Assembly: GCA_019239965.1 (NCBI GenBank)
Contig: JAFAZC010000022.1
Coordinates: 1 to 63,641 of the forward strand
DNA length: 63,641 nt
Direction of reading: 5' to 3'
Origin: Kutzneria sp.
Lineage (GTDB): Bacteria; Actinomycetota; Actinomycetes; Mycobacteriales; Pseudonocardiaceae
Shown in pieces: positions 8,587-16,232 of the stretch. The notes under the pieces were generated by a model that was given only the letters and a program-made list of their open reading frames with translations, made no database searches and had not been told where the DNA came from. The position numbers were made by a program, and so were the translations under genes. Positions within the stretch are counted from its first letter, which is position 1. Each line of letters begins with the position of its first letter.

Positions 8587-9432
8587 ATGTCTGCCACACG
8601 CCGAGACCGCAGACGCTTACGTTCGCTGATGCTGGCCGCGACGGCGGCCGTTTCCCTGATCACCGCCACACCGGCGATCGCCGGTACAGCGGACAGCCCC
8701 ACCGGCCAGACGCGAACCGGTGATCATCCCGAGCGCGACTACGCCGGCTCGACGATCCGCGCCCACGAGGGCGCCTCAGCCGGCCCCGCCGCGGTCAGCC
8801 CGCAGGTCATGGTTCCCGGACTGGACGTCAGCGGCTACCAGCCCAACATCGACTGGAACACCGTGTACGCCAACGGGGCCCGGTTCGCCTACGTCAAGGC
8901 CACCGAGAACACCACGTACCAGAATCCTGAGTTCGCCAACCAGTACAACGGATCGTACAACGTCGGCATCATCAGGGGCTCCTACCACTTCGCTCTGCCC
9001 GACCGGTCCTCGGGCGCGACGCAGGCCGACTACTTCGTGGCCAACGGTGGCGGTTGGTCGCGTGACGGCAAGACACTGCCCCCGATGCTCGACATCGAGT
9101 ACAACCCTTACGGCGCAACCTGTTACGGCCTGAGTCAGGCGGGGATGCAGTCGTGGATCCAGGACTTCAGCAACGAAGTGCACGCTAGGACCGGTCGCTA
9201 CCCCACCGTCTACACGACGCTGGACTGGTGGAGCACCTGCACCGGGAACTGGCCAGGGCTCGGGGCGACCAATCCGCTGTTCATCGCCAGGTACTCCGAC
9301 AGTCCGGGAACGCTTCCGGCGGGCTGGGGCACCTGGACCATCTGGCAGTACGCCGACAACGGCACCTTCCCTGGTGACCAGGACTACTTCAACGGGGCGT
9401 ACGACCGGCTCCAGGCGCTGGCCAACGGCTGA
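8587..9432 (+). CDS. secreted GH25 muramidase (lysozyme)
   Basis: A 281-residue secreted peptidoglycan hydrolase cleaving MurNAc-GlcNAc bonds. A signal peptide occupies about residues 1-32 (basic N-end, hydrophobic core, AIAG). A linker of about 40 residues precedes the GH25 domain, which begins GLDVSGYQPNIDW (Asp80) and continues to MLDIEYNPYG (Asp169 and catalytic Glu171). The domain ends with the usual IWQYADNG strand. GAGAGGTAGCCC upstream gives a modest SD. It is monocistronic, closed by the terminator at 9439. A cell-wall remodelling role is likely; an antibacterial role is possible. Confidence 0.9.
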   Translation: MSATRRDRRRLRSLMLAATAAVSLITATPAIAGTADSPTGQTRTGDHPERDYAGSTIRAHEGASAGPAAVSPQVMVPGLDVSGYQPNIDWNTVYANGARFAYVKATENTTYQNPEFANQYNGSYNVGIIRGSYHFALPDRSSGATQADYFVANGGGWSRDGKTLPPMLDIEYNPYGATCYGLSQAGMQSWIQDFSNEVHARTGRYPTVYTTLDWWSTCTGNWPGLGATNPLFIARYSDSPGTLPAGWGTWTIWQYADNGTFPGDQDYFNGAYDRLQALANG

Positions 9433-9438
9433 AGTCCA

Positions 9439-9475
9439 GCGGACTCCCTGAGACGGTTCGCCTCAGGGAGTCCGC
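9439..9475. terminator. strong hairpin terminator after GH25 gene
   Basis: Perfect 14-bp stem: GCGGACTCCCTGAG (9439-9452) pairs with CTCAGGGAGTCCGC (9462-9475), with a 9-nt loop. It starts 7 nt after the stop codon and lies between convergent genes. Confidence 0.85.
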
Positions 9476-9736
9476 CACTGTCTGGAGTCAGGAGTTGTCG
9501 ATCACCTTGGTGGCGATAGCGAACCCGCCCCTGCTCGTTCCACATGTCCTTCACAGGCCCGCGCGTCGCGCGCCGCCAGGTCACCGACTAGGCGGCCATC
9601 CCCTGAGCACCTGAACGACGCGATCACTGAAATCCAGCGCCTGCTCCCTCCATACCTATGTACGCGACCTCTTACTTGACAAGTGTTTGACAGCCTCGGG
9701 GAGGTCGCATGCCCTGAAGGGCACCTTCAGTGCATG
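9476..9736. other. intergenic stretch, no supported gene
   Basis: Between the GH25 terminator and the convergent ATP-grasp gene. On the minus strand a short frame ending near 9489 reads GGFAIATKVIDNS before its stop, which resembles the tail of a protein, but no longer coding context exists. No RNA gene or mobile-element end is seen. Confidence 0.4.
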
Positions 9737-10972
9737 TCATTCGAGGATGAGGAGCTTTTCGACGGCTCGGACCTTCGCGTAGTCGGCGAACACCGCCTCC
9801 CGGGGGCCTGCCAGGGCGATGATGCCCAGGGCGGTGTCGTAGTCGACCGTCCGGGGCACGAGATCGCCGTTGCCCTTGAATACGTGTGTGGACAGGTGCG
9901 TGGACAGGTTACTGACCTCGTCGAACACCTCGGCGTTGCGCAGTACGCCGGTGGCCGGGGAGATCAGGAACACCGGCATGACCGTCTGCCTCAGCTCAAA
10001 ACTGCTGGCGCCGACAGTGCCATCTATGTACGCCTCGACGACCCGTTCCAGCTGACTGCCGCCCGTGGCGGCGCGGGCGAAGCCCACCACCGGGCCGCCG
10101 ATCATTCGCGCGCCGGTCTCGATCAGCCGGGGGCCGTCGGGCGTCAACATCACCTCGTTGTGGGCCGCACCCCAGCGAATACCCAGGGCATCCAGCGCGG
10201 CCTCGGTGTACGAACGAAGTTCATCGAATTCACACCTGTCGATAGCGAGGAATTCGTTGTGGTCGAACACCGTCTCGCGATCACCGGCGGAGGTTTTGTT
10301 GTAGCGCATCAGGTGGGCATAGCTGTGTTTTCCCGCGGCGCTGACAGTGCCGACCGCGTACTCGACGCCGAAGACCCGTTCCTGCACGAGCACCGTCTCA
10401 TTGGGTGTGCCGAGCAATCCGTTCTCGTGGCCGAGAACGTGGTCGAACACCCGTCGCCAGTCCCCGCCGGGCGCGATGTGGTGCACGTTCTCTGAGCCCG
10501 CCGATGCCGGGGGTTTGATCACCAATGCCGAACCGACGAGGTTCTGGTCGGCCAGCCAGGCCGCGGCCTCCGCAGCGCTGGCCGTGTGCAGTGTGCGGAT
10601 GGACGGCAGCCCGGCTTCGGCTAGGGCCTGCTGCATGGCGGCCTTGTGCCGCCGGGCCGGGGCCAACTCCGGGACATTCGCCGACTCCGGAGTCAGGGCG
10701 GACGCCAGTTGGTCGGCCAGCGCGACGCCCCACTCCGATCCGGCGATCACCGCACGTGGCCGCAGCTCACGCAGCTCCGTCAACAGGCCGTCATGTTCCT
10801 GGTACACCGCCAGAAAATCGGCTGGCCGCAGGGCGTCGCGATTGCGGAGGTCGGTGGTGTGCGTCAAGCCGGTCGAACGCACCGCGACGCAGGAGACTCC
10901 TCGGGCCGAGAACGCTGGCGCGAGATCAACTCCAGCGGAGACCGGGTCCACAATGATGACAGGGTTGGTCAC
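9737..10972 (-). CDS. ATP-grasp ligase (amino-acid/dipeptide ligase-like)
   Basis: A 411-residue ATP-grasp enzyme, expected to activate a carboxylate as acyl-phosphate and join it to an amine. The N-terminal domain holds VIIVDPVSAGVDLAPAF and the VIAGSEWGVALAD segment. The central lid has SALVIKPPASAGSENVH, a phosphate-loop-like Lys/Ser region, and the C-terminal core has a metal-binding LIETGARMIGG stretch. Length and motifs fit stand-alone L-amino-acid ligases such as the bacilysin BacD type. It is the last gene of the five-gene operon, 12 nt after the MFS stop, so it probably makes an amide bond in the pathway's product. Substrates are unknown. Confidence 0.82.
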   Translation of the reverse strand: MTNPVIIVDPVSAGVDLAPAFSARGVSCVAVRSTGLTHTTDLRNRDALRPADFLAVYQEHDGLLTELRELRPRAVIAGSEWGVALADQLASALTPESANVPELAPARRHKAAMQQALAEAGLPSIRTLHTASAAEAAAWLADQNLVGSALVIKPPASAGSENVHHIAPGGDWRRVFDHVLGHENGLLGTPNETVLVQERVFGVEYAVGTVSAAGKHSYAHLMRYNKTSAGDRETVFDHNEFLAIDRCEFDELRSYTEAALDALGIRWGAAHNEVMLTPDGPRLIETGARMIGGPVVGFARAATGGSQLERVVEAYIDGTVGASSFELRQTVMPVFLISPATGVLRNAEVFDEVSNLSTHLSTHVFKGNGDLVPRTVDYDTALGIIALAGPREAVFADYAKVRAVEKLLILE

Positions 10973-10984
10973 AGGGACACCTCT

Positions 10985-12154
10985 TCATGATTCACGGCTC
11001 CTGGCGGCCAGGGACAGCTGCCAGAACAGGGCGATCACCACGACGCCGGCGGCGGCGAAGGGCAGACTGGGGGCGGAGAGGCCGGCGGCGAGGGCCAGTC
11101 CACCCAGGGTGGAACCCATGGCACCGCCGAGCCCAACCGCCGATCCACACAGCGCAGCAACGGTGGCGGGCTGATCAGGACGGATACCGATCAGGATGGT
11201 TTGGATCGGTGTGACGATCGCCCACCCGGCGAAACCCCACAGGGCGTAGGGCAGCAGCCCGAGTACGGGGATCTGGCCGAGTACCGGCAGCAGCAGAAAC
11301 GCGGTGCCGAGCAGAGCCAGGACCCCGGCCAGCACCGCGCGGGGTCGGCCGGTCCGGTCCGCCAGGTAACCGATGCTGGTGCTGCCGGCCAGACCGCCGA
11401 TGCTCCAGGCCCAGAGCACCGCGGGAACCGAGTGGGCGGCACCCGATTCCAGGGTCACTGGGGCGGCGTAGGTGTACAGGCCGAGGCCGGCGGTGGTGGT
11501 GATCAGTGTGACCCCGAGGACGGCCAGGACCCGCCGGTCGGTCATGATCAGCATCCGCTCCCGCAGCGATGGCGGCGCGACCACCGGCACGACGGGCAGC
11601 CGGGTGGCGATTCCCAGCGCGGCGATGGCGGTGAGCAGAAGGATCAGCCAGATCGCGGCCTGCCAGCCGAAGAGTCCGGCCAGCCACAGCCCGAACGGCA
11701 CACCCGCCACGGCCCCGGCGCTGTTGGCCCCCCAGATGATGCTCAGCACCCGACCCCGCGACCCCGGGTCGGACACGGCAGTAGTCACCGCCACCACGAT
11801 CGGGCTGAGAATCCCCGCGCCGAGCCCGGCGATGCCCCGGCCGAGCAGGTACTCCGGCAGTCCACCTGCTGCCAGGGTCAGCAGGTTGCCGAGCCCGAAC
11901 ACTGTCAACGCGGCGAGCAGGACGGCCCGCGCCGGTCGACCGGCCAGCAGCACGGCGAACAGCGGGGCGGACACTACATAGGTGAGGTCGAAGGCGGTGA
12001 CGCCCTGGCCGACCGCGGCGGCTGAGGCGCCTAAGGTGGCGCCCAGTCCGGGGAGCAGTCCGGCGACGATGTAGTTGTCGCAGCCGGTGACGAACATTCC
12101 GGCGGCCAGGAAGATCAGGTGTTTTCTGGCCGGCCGGACATCCAGACCACTCAC
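10985..12154 (-). CDS. MFS transporter (DHA1-type drug/metabolite exporter)
   Basis: A 389-residue major facilitator with about 12 transmembrane segments from LIFLAAGMFVTGCDNYIVAGLL through the C-terminal VVVIALFWQLSL. GRGIAGLGAGILSPI corresponds to the family's motif-C/antiporter region, and GYLADRTGRPRAVL is the loop-2/3-like motif in the second half. The GTG start at 12154 is chosen because it overlaps the TGA of the FAD monooxygenase (GTGA); upstream residues have no homology. Placed inside the biosynthetic operon it most plausibly exports the product and gives self-resistance. Confidence 0.88.
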   Translation of the reverse strand: MSGLDVRPARKHLIFLAAGMFVTGCDNYIVAGLLPGLGATLGASAAAVGQGVTAFDLTYVVSAPLFAVLLAGRPARAVLLAALTVFGLGNLLTLAAGGLPEYLLGRGIAGLGAGILSPIVVAVTTAVSDPGSRGRVLSIIWGANSAGAVAGVPFGLWLAGLFGWQAAIWLILLLTAIAALGIATRLPVVPVVAPPSLRERMLIMTDRRVLAVLGVTLITTTAGLGLYTYAAPVTLESGAAHSVPAVLWAWSIGGLAGSTSIGYLADRTGRPRAVLAGVLALLGTAFLLLPVLGQIPVLGLLPYALWGFAGWAIVTPIQTILIGIRPDQPATVAALCGSAVGLGGAMGSTLGGLALAAGLSAPSLPFAAAGVVVIALFWQLSLAARSRES

Positions 12155-13629
12155 CGGGCAGTCTCCCTGGCGGTGGTCAGTGCATGCAGGTAGTCGGCGA
12201 TCGGCGCGGTATCCGCGATCGAGGACCGCGCGGCGATGTACGAGTCGGGTCGCACCAGCAGCACCTGATTCGAGTACGGGCAGTCGTCCGACCAGCAATC
12301 ACCCTTGCCTGGGGCATCGCCGACCTGAATAACCCGCACGAACAGCGGCAGGTCAAGGTGCGGGAGTTCGTCGCCGAAGACCAGCAGCGTGAAGTACCGG
12401 TAGTCGAGCAACGAGTAGATCCGCGATTCTGATCCGTCGCGGTTCTGGACGCGGAAGTCGAAGAACCGGGAGCCGGCCAGCCCGTCCTCGCCGTACCGGA
12501 TTCCCATGCCGGTGATGTAACCTGACCGCCGCTCGAGGATCTTGACGTAGTCGACCGCGTGCGTCCCGTTGTCGGAGTACTTTGTCGCACGCACCAGCAC
12601 CCCGGAGGCCTGCACCACGCTCAGGGCGACCGGCTTACGTTCCTGCTCGTACGTCCGCAGGATGTCCCTCGGCAGATCGGAGCCGGCGGCCATGCCGATC
12701 TTCCACATGAGGTTGAACGCATCCGACAAACCGGTGTTCAACCCCTGCCCCCCGTTCACTGAATGGATGTGGGCGGCATCGCCCGCCAGGAACACCTTGT
12801 CGTCCAGGGAGAATCGCTCCGCGACGGATTCCTTGACGGAGAACTGGGAAAACCAATCGACCTCCCTCAACGTCAGCTTGTGCGGATGCATCGCCCGGTT
12901 GATTCTGGCGACCACATCGTCCAGCGTGAACTCCTTGACGTCCATCCTGATGTAGAAACGATCGAGGTCTCGTTCGCGCGGAATCCACGCCACATCCGAT
13001 GTCTCGGCTTGGAAGACGATGATGTCCGGAACCTTGGGGAAATCGGTGTCCACAACGGCGTCCAGGACGGCCCAGATGATCTCCGGGCGAGTGATCTCGA
13101 ACGGAATACCGAAAGCCGTCCGGACCAGCGACCGTGAGCCGTCCGCTCCGATGACGAACCTCGACTCGATGACCTCACCGGTGGACAGGGTCGACCGGCA
13201 GCCACCGTCGACCGCCTCCACCGCGACGACCGAGGTGTCGCGCCGCACCGGGGAGTCGAGCTCGGCGAGCTTCCGGACTAGCAGTGCCTCGATGTTGGAC
13301 TGGCCAAGCATCAGGAAGTGCTTGTGAAAGCATCCCTGCAGTTCCTCCCACCAGGTCGACTGGCGAGAGACGAACTTTCCGTCAGCCCACACCGAACTGG
13401 TGTTGACAGCCTTCCCGTGCGGATAGAGCTCCGCGTGGACATCGACGATCTCCAGCAGCTGCTGCGAGCGGGCGTTCAGGGCGTCCGCCCGTCCCACTAC
13501 AGTTGGTCCCGAGGACTTGTCGACGATCAGGACGTTCAGGCCGTGCAGCCGCCCGAGGAAGGCGCAGAGCAGGCCGACCGGACCCGCTCCGACGACGAGG
13601 ACGCCGATCTTGTCCGGTTGCGTCGTCAT
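12151..13629 (-). CDS. FAD-dependent aromatic-type monooxygenase (PF01494)
   Basis: A 492-residue flavoprotein hydroxylase. The dinucleotide-binding motif GVLVVGAGPVGLLCAFLG is at residues 9-26, a DG-type motif VIGADGSRSLVR follows, and the second FAD motif VFLAGDAAHIHSVNGGQGLNTGL is intact. The C-terminal thioredoxin-like domain is shortened but carries LVRPDSYIAAR, typical of PheA/MhpA/PgaE-type enzymes using NAD(P)H and O2. Its ATG overlaps the stop of the 72-residue fragment and its stop overlaps the MFS start. It probably hydroxylates an aromatic or amino-acid-derived intermediate. Confidence 0.9.
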   Translation of the reverse strand: MTTQPDKIGVLVVGAGPVGLLCAFLGRLHGLNVLIVDKSSGPTVVGRADALNARSQQLLEIVDVHAELYPHGKAVNTSSVWADGKFVSRQSTWWEELQGCFHKHFLMLGQSNIEALLVRKLAELDSPVRRDTSVVAVEAVDGGCRSTLSTGEVIESRFVIGADGSRSLVRTAFGIPFEITRPEIIWAVLDAVVDTDFPKVPDIIVFQAETSDVAWIPRERDLDRFYIRMDVKEFTLDDVVARINRAMHPHKLTLREVDWFSQFSVKESVAERFSLDDKVFLAGDAAHIHSVNGGQGLNTGLSDAFNLMWKIGMAAGSDLPRDILRTYEQERKPVALSVVQASGVLVRATKYSDNGTHAVDYVKILERRSGYITGMGIRYGEDGLAGSRFFDFRVQNRDGSESRIYSLLDYRYFTLLVFGDELPHLDLPLFVRVIQVGDAPGKGDCWSDDCPYSNQVLLVRPDSYIAARSSIADTAPIADYLHALTTARETAR

Positions 13630-13844
13630 GACGTCACCGGGTGCGGGTTGGCGATGTCCTGAACGTGCACGCGACGCAGTGCCGTCCGCAGTTCGGCGAA
13701 CAGGGCGGAGTTACGGAAGGCGGGATGGGTGGTCACATCGCTGACGCGCTCACCGTCGAGGTAGACCTGGCGGTCGTCACGCACGCTCTCCAGATACTCC
13801 TGACCGTTCATCAGTTCGTCGCGTACAGCGGTCATGTCGGTCAT
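13626..13844 (-). CDS. 72-residue HpaB/PvcC-like N-terminal fragment
   Basis: The small protein contains NGQEYLESVRDDRQVYLDGERVSDVTTHPAFRN, the conserved N-terminus of 4-hydroxyphenylacetate 3-hydroxylase (HpaB) and its relative PvcC; such enzymes are about 500 residues, so more than 85% is missing. After residue 48 it departs from the family and ends LRRVHVQDIANPHPVTS, resembling the C-terminus of the upstream dioxygenase (LRRVHVLGDPPMDNP). It overlaps both neighbours by 4 nt (ATGA on each side). It could be a gene-decay chimera kept because it preserves translational coupling, or a small functional protein. Catalytic activity is unlikely. Confidence 0.7.
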   Translation of the reverse strand: MTDMTAVRDELMNGQEYLESVRDDRQVYLDGERVSDVTTHPAFRNSALFAELRTALRRVHVQDIANPHPVTS

Positions 13845-14701
13845 CGGGCGAGCCCCGGGTTGTCCATTGGCGGATCGCCGAGCACGTGTACCCGCCGCAG
13901 ATGCCTGGGTGCCTTGCTGGTGAAAGGATTGCGTCCGTGTAGCAGAGTGTAGTTATCTGTGATCACGATGTCGCCCGTCTGCCATGAGTGCGCGTAGCAG
14001 TCGGCGGGGTCGTACAACGCCGCCTTCAGCCTGCTGTGTACCCGGGTGAGTTCCTCTGCCGAGACTCCGATGAACTCCAGATCGGGGTGGTTGACGAAGT
14101 CCCGGTCCTCGGCGGCGACGGGTTCGTTGTACCTGATGACCTGCGCCCCGTGTACGGGATGGACGGTCACGATCGGCGAGGTGGTCACGCTGTCGTAGAA
14201 CTCCATCTTTCTTCGGTAGATGCCGGTCACCTTCGACCACAACGTGACCGTGTCCGGATCGCATCGCGCCAGCACCCCAGTGGTGTTGGAGAACACCGTC
14301 TCTCCGCCGTTGCCCTCTCCCGGCGCGCTGACACAGTGGAATATCTGGAACTCGGGGATCTGCTCGCGGTACATCCCGTCCCAGTGCATGGGGACGTAAC
14401 TGTGGTCGAAGATGTGGTCGCTCGGATCGTCGTGCTCGACAAGTTCGAGCACGGTGCCGAACGGCCACGTGCTCACCGTGCCCCAGCGCTCGCAGTAGGC
14501 GGAAAGGCTTGCCGGACCGTCGAAGACCTCAAAGTCCCTCAACAGAAGAAGATGGTGCTGCCTGACCAGGAACCTCAGCAGGTCGACGGAGAGGTCGTTG
14601 ACATGTCGGCCAGACCGGGTGGCCCGTATCGAGACCCCGAATGGCTCGTTCGCGTTGACCTCGTAGTGATTCTGGCTGAGCGGGTCAGAGTCACCAGGCA
14701 T
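13841..14701 (-). CDS. TauD/TfdA-type Fe(II)/2-oxoglutarate dioxygenase, PvcB-like
   Basis: A 286-residue non-haem iron oxygenase. The metal triad is His106-Xaa-Asp108 in MHWDGMY and His255 in LLHGRNPF, with a 2-oxoglutarate-binding Arg in the following RHLRRVHV. HWDGMY plus EFQIFHCVSAP resembles the PvcB/AmbD branch known from isonitrile and non-proteinogenic amino-acid pathways. Start ATG 14701 has GGAGA 5 nt upstream; the longer frame to 14803 includes the likely promoter. It is the first gene of the operon. No isonitrile synthase (PvcA) is present in the window, so chemistry other than isonitrile formation is possible. Confidence 0.88.
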   Translation of the reverse strand: MPGDSDPLSQNHYEVNANEPFGVSIRATRSGRHVNDLSVDLLRFLVRQHHLLLLRDFEVFDGPASLSAYCERWGTVSTWPFGTVLELVEHDDPSDHIFDHSYVPMHWDGMYREQIPEFQIFHCVSAPGEGNGGETVFSNTTGVLARCDPDTVTLWSKVTGIYRRKMEFYDSVTTSPIVTVHPVHGAQVIRYNEPVAAEDRDFVNHPDLEFIGVSAEELTRVHSRLKAALYDPADCYAHSWQTGDIVITDNYTLLHGRNPFTSKAPRHLRRVHVLGDPPMDNPGLAR

Positions 14702-14717
14702 GATTTTCTCCATTGGA

Positions 14718-14747
14718 GACAATGTGCAGGACTGTTGTCCTCGACAA
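14718..14747. promoter_or_regulatory. TTGTC/GACAA motif cluster upstream of dioxygenase operon
   Basis: GACAA at 14718-14722, TTGTC at 14735-14739 and GACAA at 14743-14747 form overlapping inverted pairs just upstream of the ATG at 14701. The same half-sites recur near the LysR start, so this is a candidate LysR binding site. Confidence 0.4.
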
Positions 14748-15100
14748 TGAATTCCACACCCGTTTCTCGGTTTCAGTCCGCTCCGCCAGCACGAACTGGC
14801 CACCGATACCGGCCACGACCGAAAGTTTGTTCAGCATAGGAGAACAGACAGAGAACACAGAATAACGGGTTCTTCGGATAAGATTTTTCACGCCATGCGT
14901 ACGATGGTCAACAAGCGGACCAGTGCACGTCAGGGGCGGCAAAGACACGCATCGAGTACCGTACCAAACGTTTCTCTTGCACCGGGACAGAACATCTGGA
15001 ACTCGACCGGCAGCAGTCACGTCAACCTCAGGCAAGGCTCTCGCTCCAGGAATTATGCAGACAGGGAATTATTAAGAGATTATGAAACCGCAAGGACATG

Positions 15101-15116
15101 TTGTCCAATAAGACAA
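15101..15116. promoter_or_regulatory. inverted repeat TTGTC-N6-GACAA (LysR-type box)
   Basis: TTGTC (15101-15105) and GACAA (15112-15116) with a 6-nt AT-rich spacer fit the T-N11-A pattern of LysR boxes. It lies about 75 nt before the LysR start and so may serve autoregulation. Confidence 0.45.
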
Positions 15117-15191
15117 TTCCATCAGCGAACGTTATGTGACCTGAGTCACAGAAAGAGTCGTTTGACCACAAACGAGCAATACGATAAGGAC

Positions 15192-16232
15192 ATGGAGGTC
15201 GAGATCCGACAGCTCAAGATGATCTGCGCGATCAGCCAAACGGGCAGTCTGACCAAGGCCGCCGCGGCGCTCGGCTTGACGCAGCCAGCGTTGACCTACC
15301 AACTCCAGCGGATGGAGCGGACCTTCGGCGGAGAACTGTTCCACCGCGACCGACACGGTGCACGGCCGACAGCTCTCGGCGAGTTGGTGATCGACCGCGC
15401 CAGAGCCCTGTTGCCCGGGCTCGATGAGCTACTGGCCCAGGCACAGCTACGCATTGGCAGCAACAGCACGCTGACCTCCGTACGGGTCGCCGCCCACTCG
15501 ACCCCACTTGCCGCACCGATCCTGCAGCGACTGCGCGAAATGATGCCAGGTGCGGACGTCACGATGCGTCACCAGCGGTGCGGGCAGGACGCGATCGACC
15601 TGCTCGCCGCCGGACGCGTCGAGCTCGCGGTATTGGTCGAGCATCCCCAGTTACCTCTTCTGCGCCCGCCAGGTGTCGTAGTGCACGAAGTGGTCACCGC
15701 ACCGATGTTTGTCGCCATGGCTGCGACGAGCCCGCTGGCGGCGGAGGGCAGCGTACGTTTGTCCGACTTGGCTGATCAGAGATGGATCGTGCCTGAGGAC
15801 TTGGAGATCCGTTGTGCGGAGTATCTCCGCGGGGTCTGCGAAAGGAGCGGATTCTCACCGGACATCGCATACCACATTGACGGGGACATGACCTTCGATG
15901 TGATCGGTCGTGGCCTCGGTGTCACGTTGGTACAGGCTACGGCCGTCGCGGATGAGAGCGTCAGCATCGTCCCGGTGCATGGAGAGAGCCCGTTGATGCG
16001 TCACGTTGTCGCGCTCCGTGTCGGCACTTCCGTGTTTCAGCACGCGGACCAACTGATCGACTTTGCGAGGAGGAGCTACTGGGAGCGCGCAGACAGGTCC
16101 GAGGTCTACCAACGCTGGCTTGGCGCCGTTTCCATCCCTCGCGGCGAGCGAGACATGCTGCCTGGTGCCGAGCTTCCTGATCAGCGGGCATCGGAGAGTA
16201 CGGCGTCCTCGACCAGTTCACCGTCCAGGTAG
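15192..16232 (+). CDS. LysR-family transcriptional regulator
   Basis: A 346-residue regulator. The winged helix (residues 1-60) contains MICAISQTGSLTKAAAALGLTQPALTYQLQRME, the classical LysR helix-turn-helix, and the rest is a two-lobe effector domain. ATG 15192 has AAGGA only 2 nt away; an in-frame TTG at 15162 with AGAAAGAG upstream is an alternative. At 346 residues it is about 40 longer than usual, with a Ser-rich tail ending TASSTSSPSR that overlaps the convergent ABC ATPase gene by 52 bp. It is divergent to the dioxygenase operon and most probably its activator. Confidence 0.88.
   Translation: MEVEIRQLKMICAISQTGSLTKAAAALGLTQPALTYQLQRMERTFGGELFHRDRHGARPTALGELVIDRARALLPGLDELLAQAQLRIGSNSTLTSVRVAAHSTPLAAPILQRLREMMPGADVTMRHQRCGQDAIDLLAAGRVELAVLVEHPQLPLLRPPGVVVHEVVTAPMFVAMAATSPLAAEGSVRLSDLADQRWIVPEDLEIRCAEYLRGVCERSGFSPDIAYHIDGDMTFDVIGRGLGVTLVQATAVADESVSIVPVHGESPLMRHVVALRVGTSVFQHADQLIDFARRSYWERADRSEVYQRWLGAVSIPRGERDMLPGAELPDQRASESTASSTSSPSR

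Larger units (their letters stand above)
14702..15191. other. divergent promoter region, AT-rich
   Basis: 490 bp between the TauD-type gene and the LysR gene. Its AT content is clearly higher than in the surroundings, especially 14860-15180. It holds several TTGTC/GACAA inverted motifs described separately. No ORF here is credible. Confidence 0.6.

Noticed and set aside
9480-9600. Coding remnant on the minus strand ending GGFAIATKVIDNS
   Set aside because: Fewer than 20 codons are open and no family could be assigned, so it is mentioned only in the gap description.
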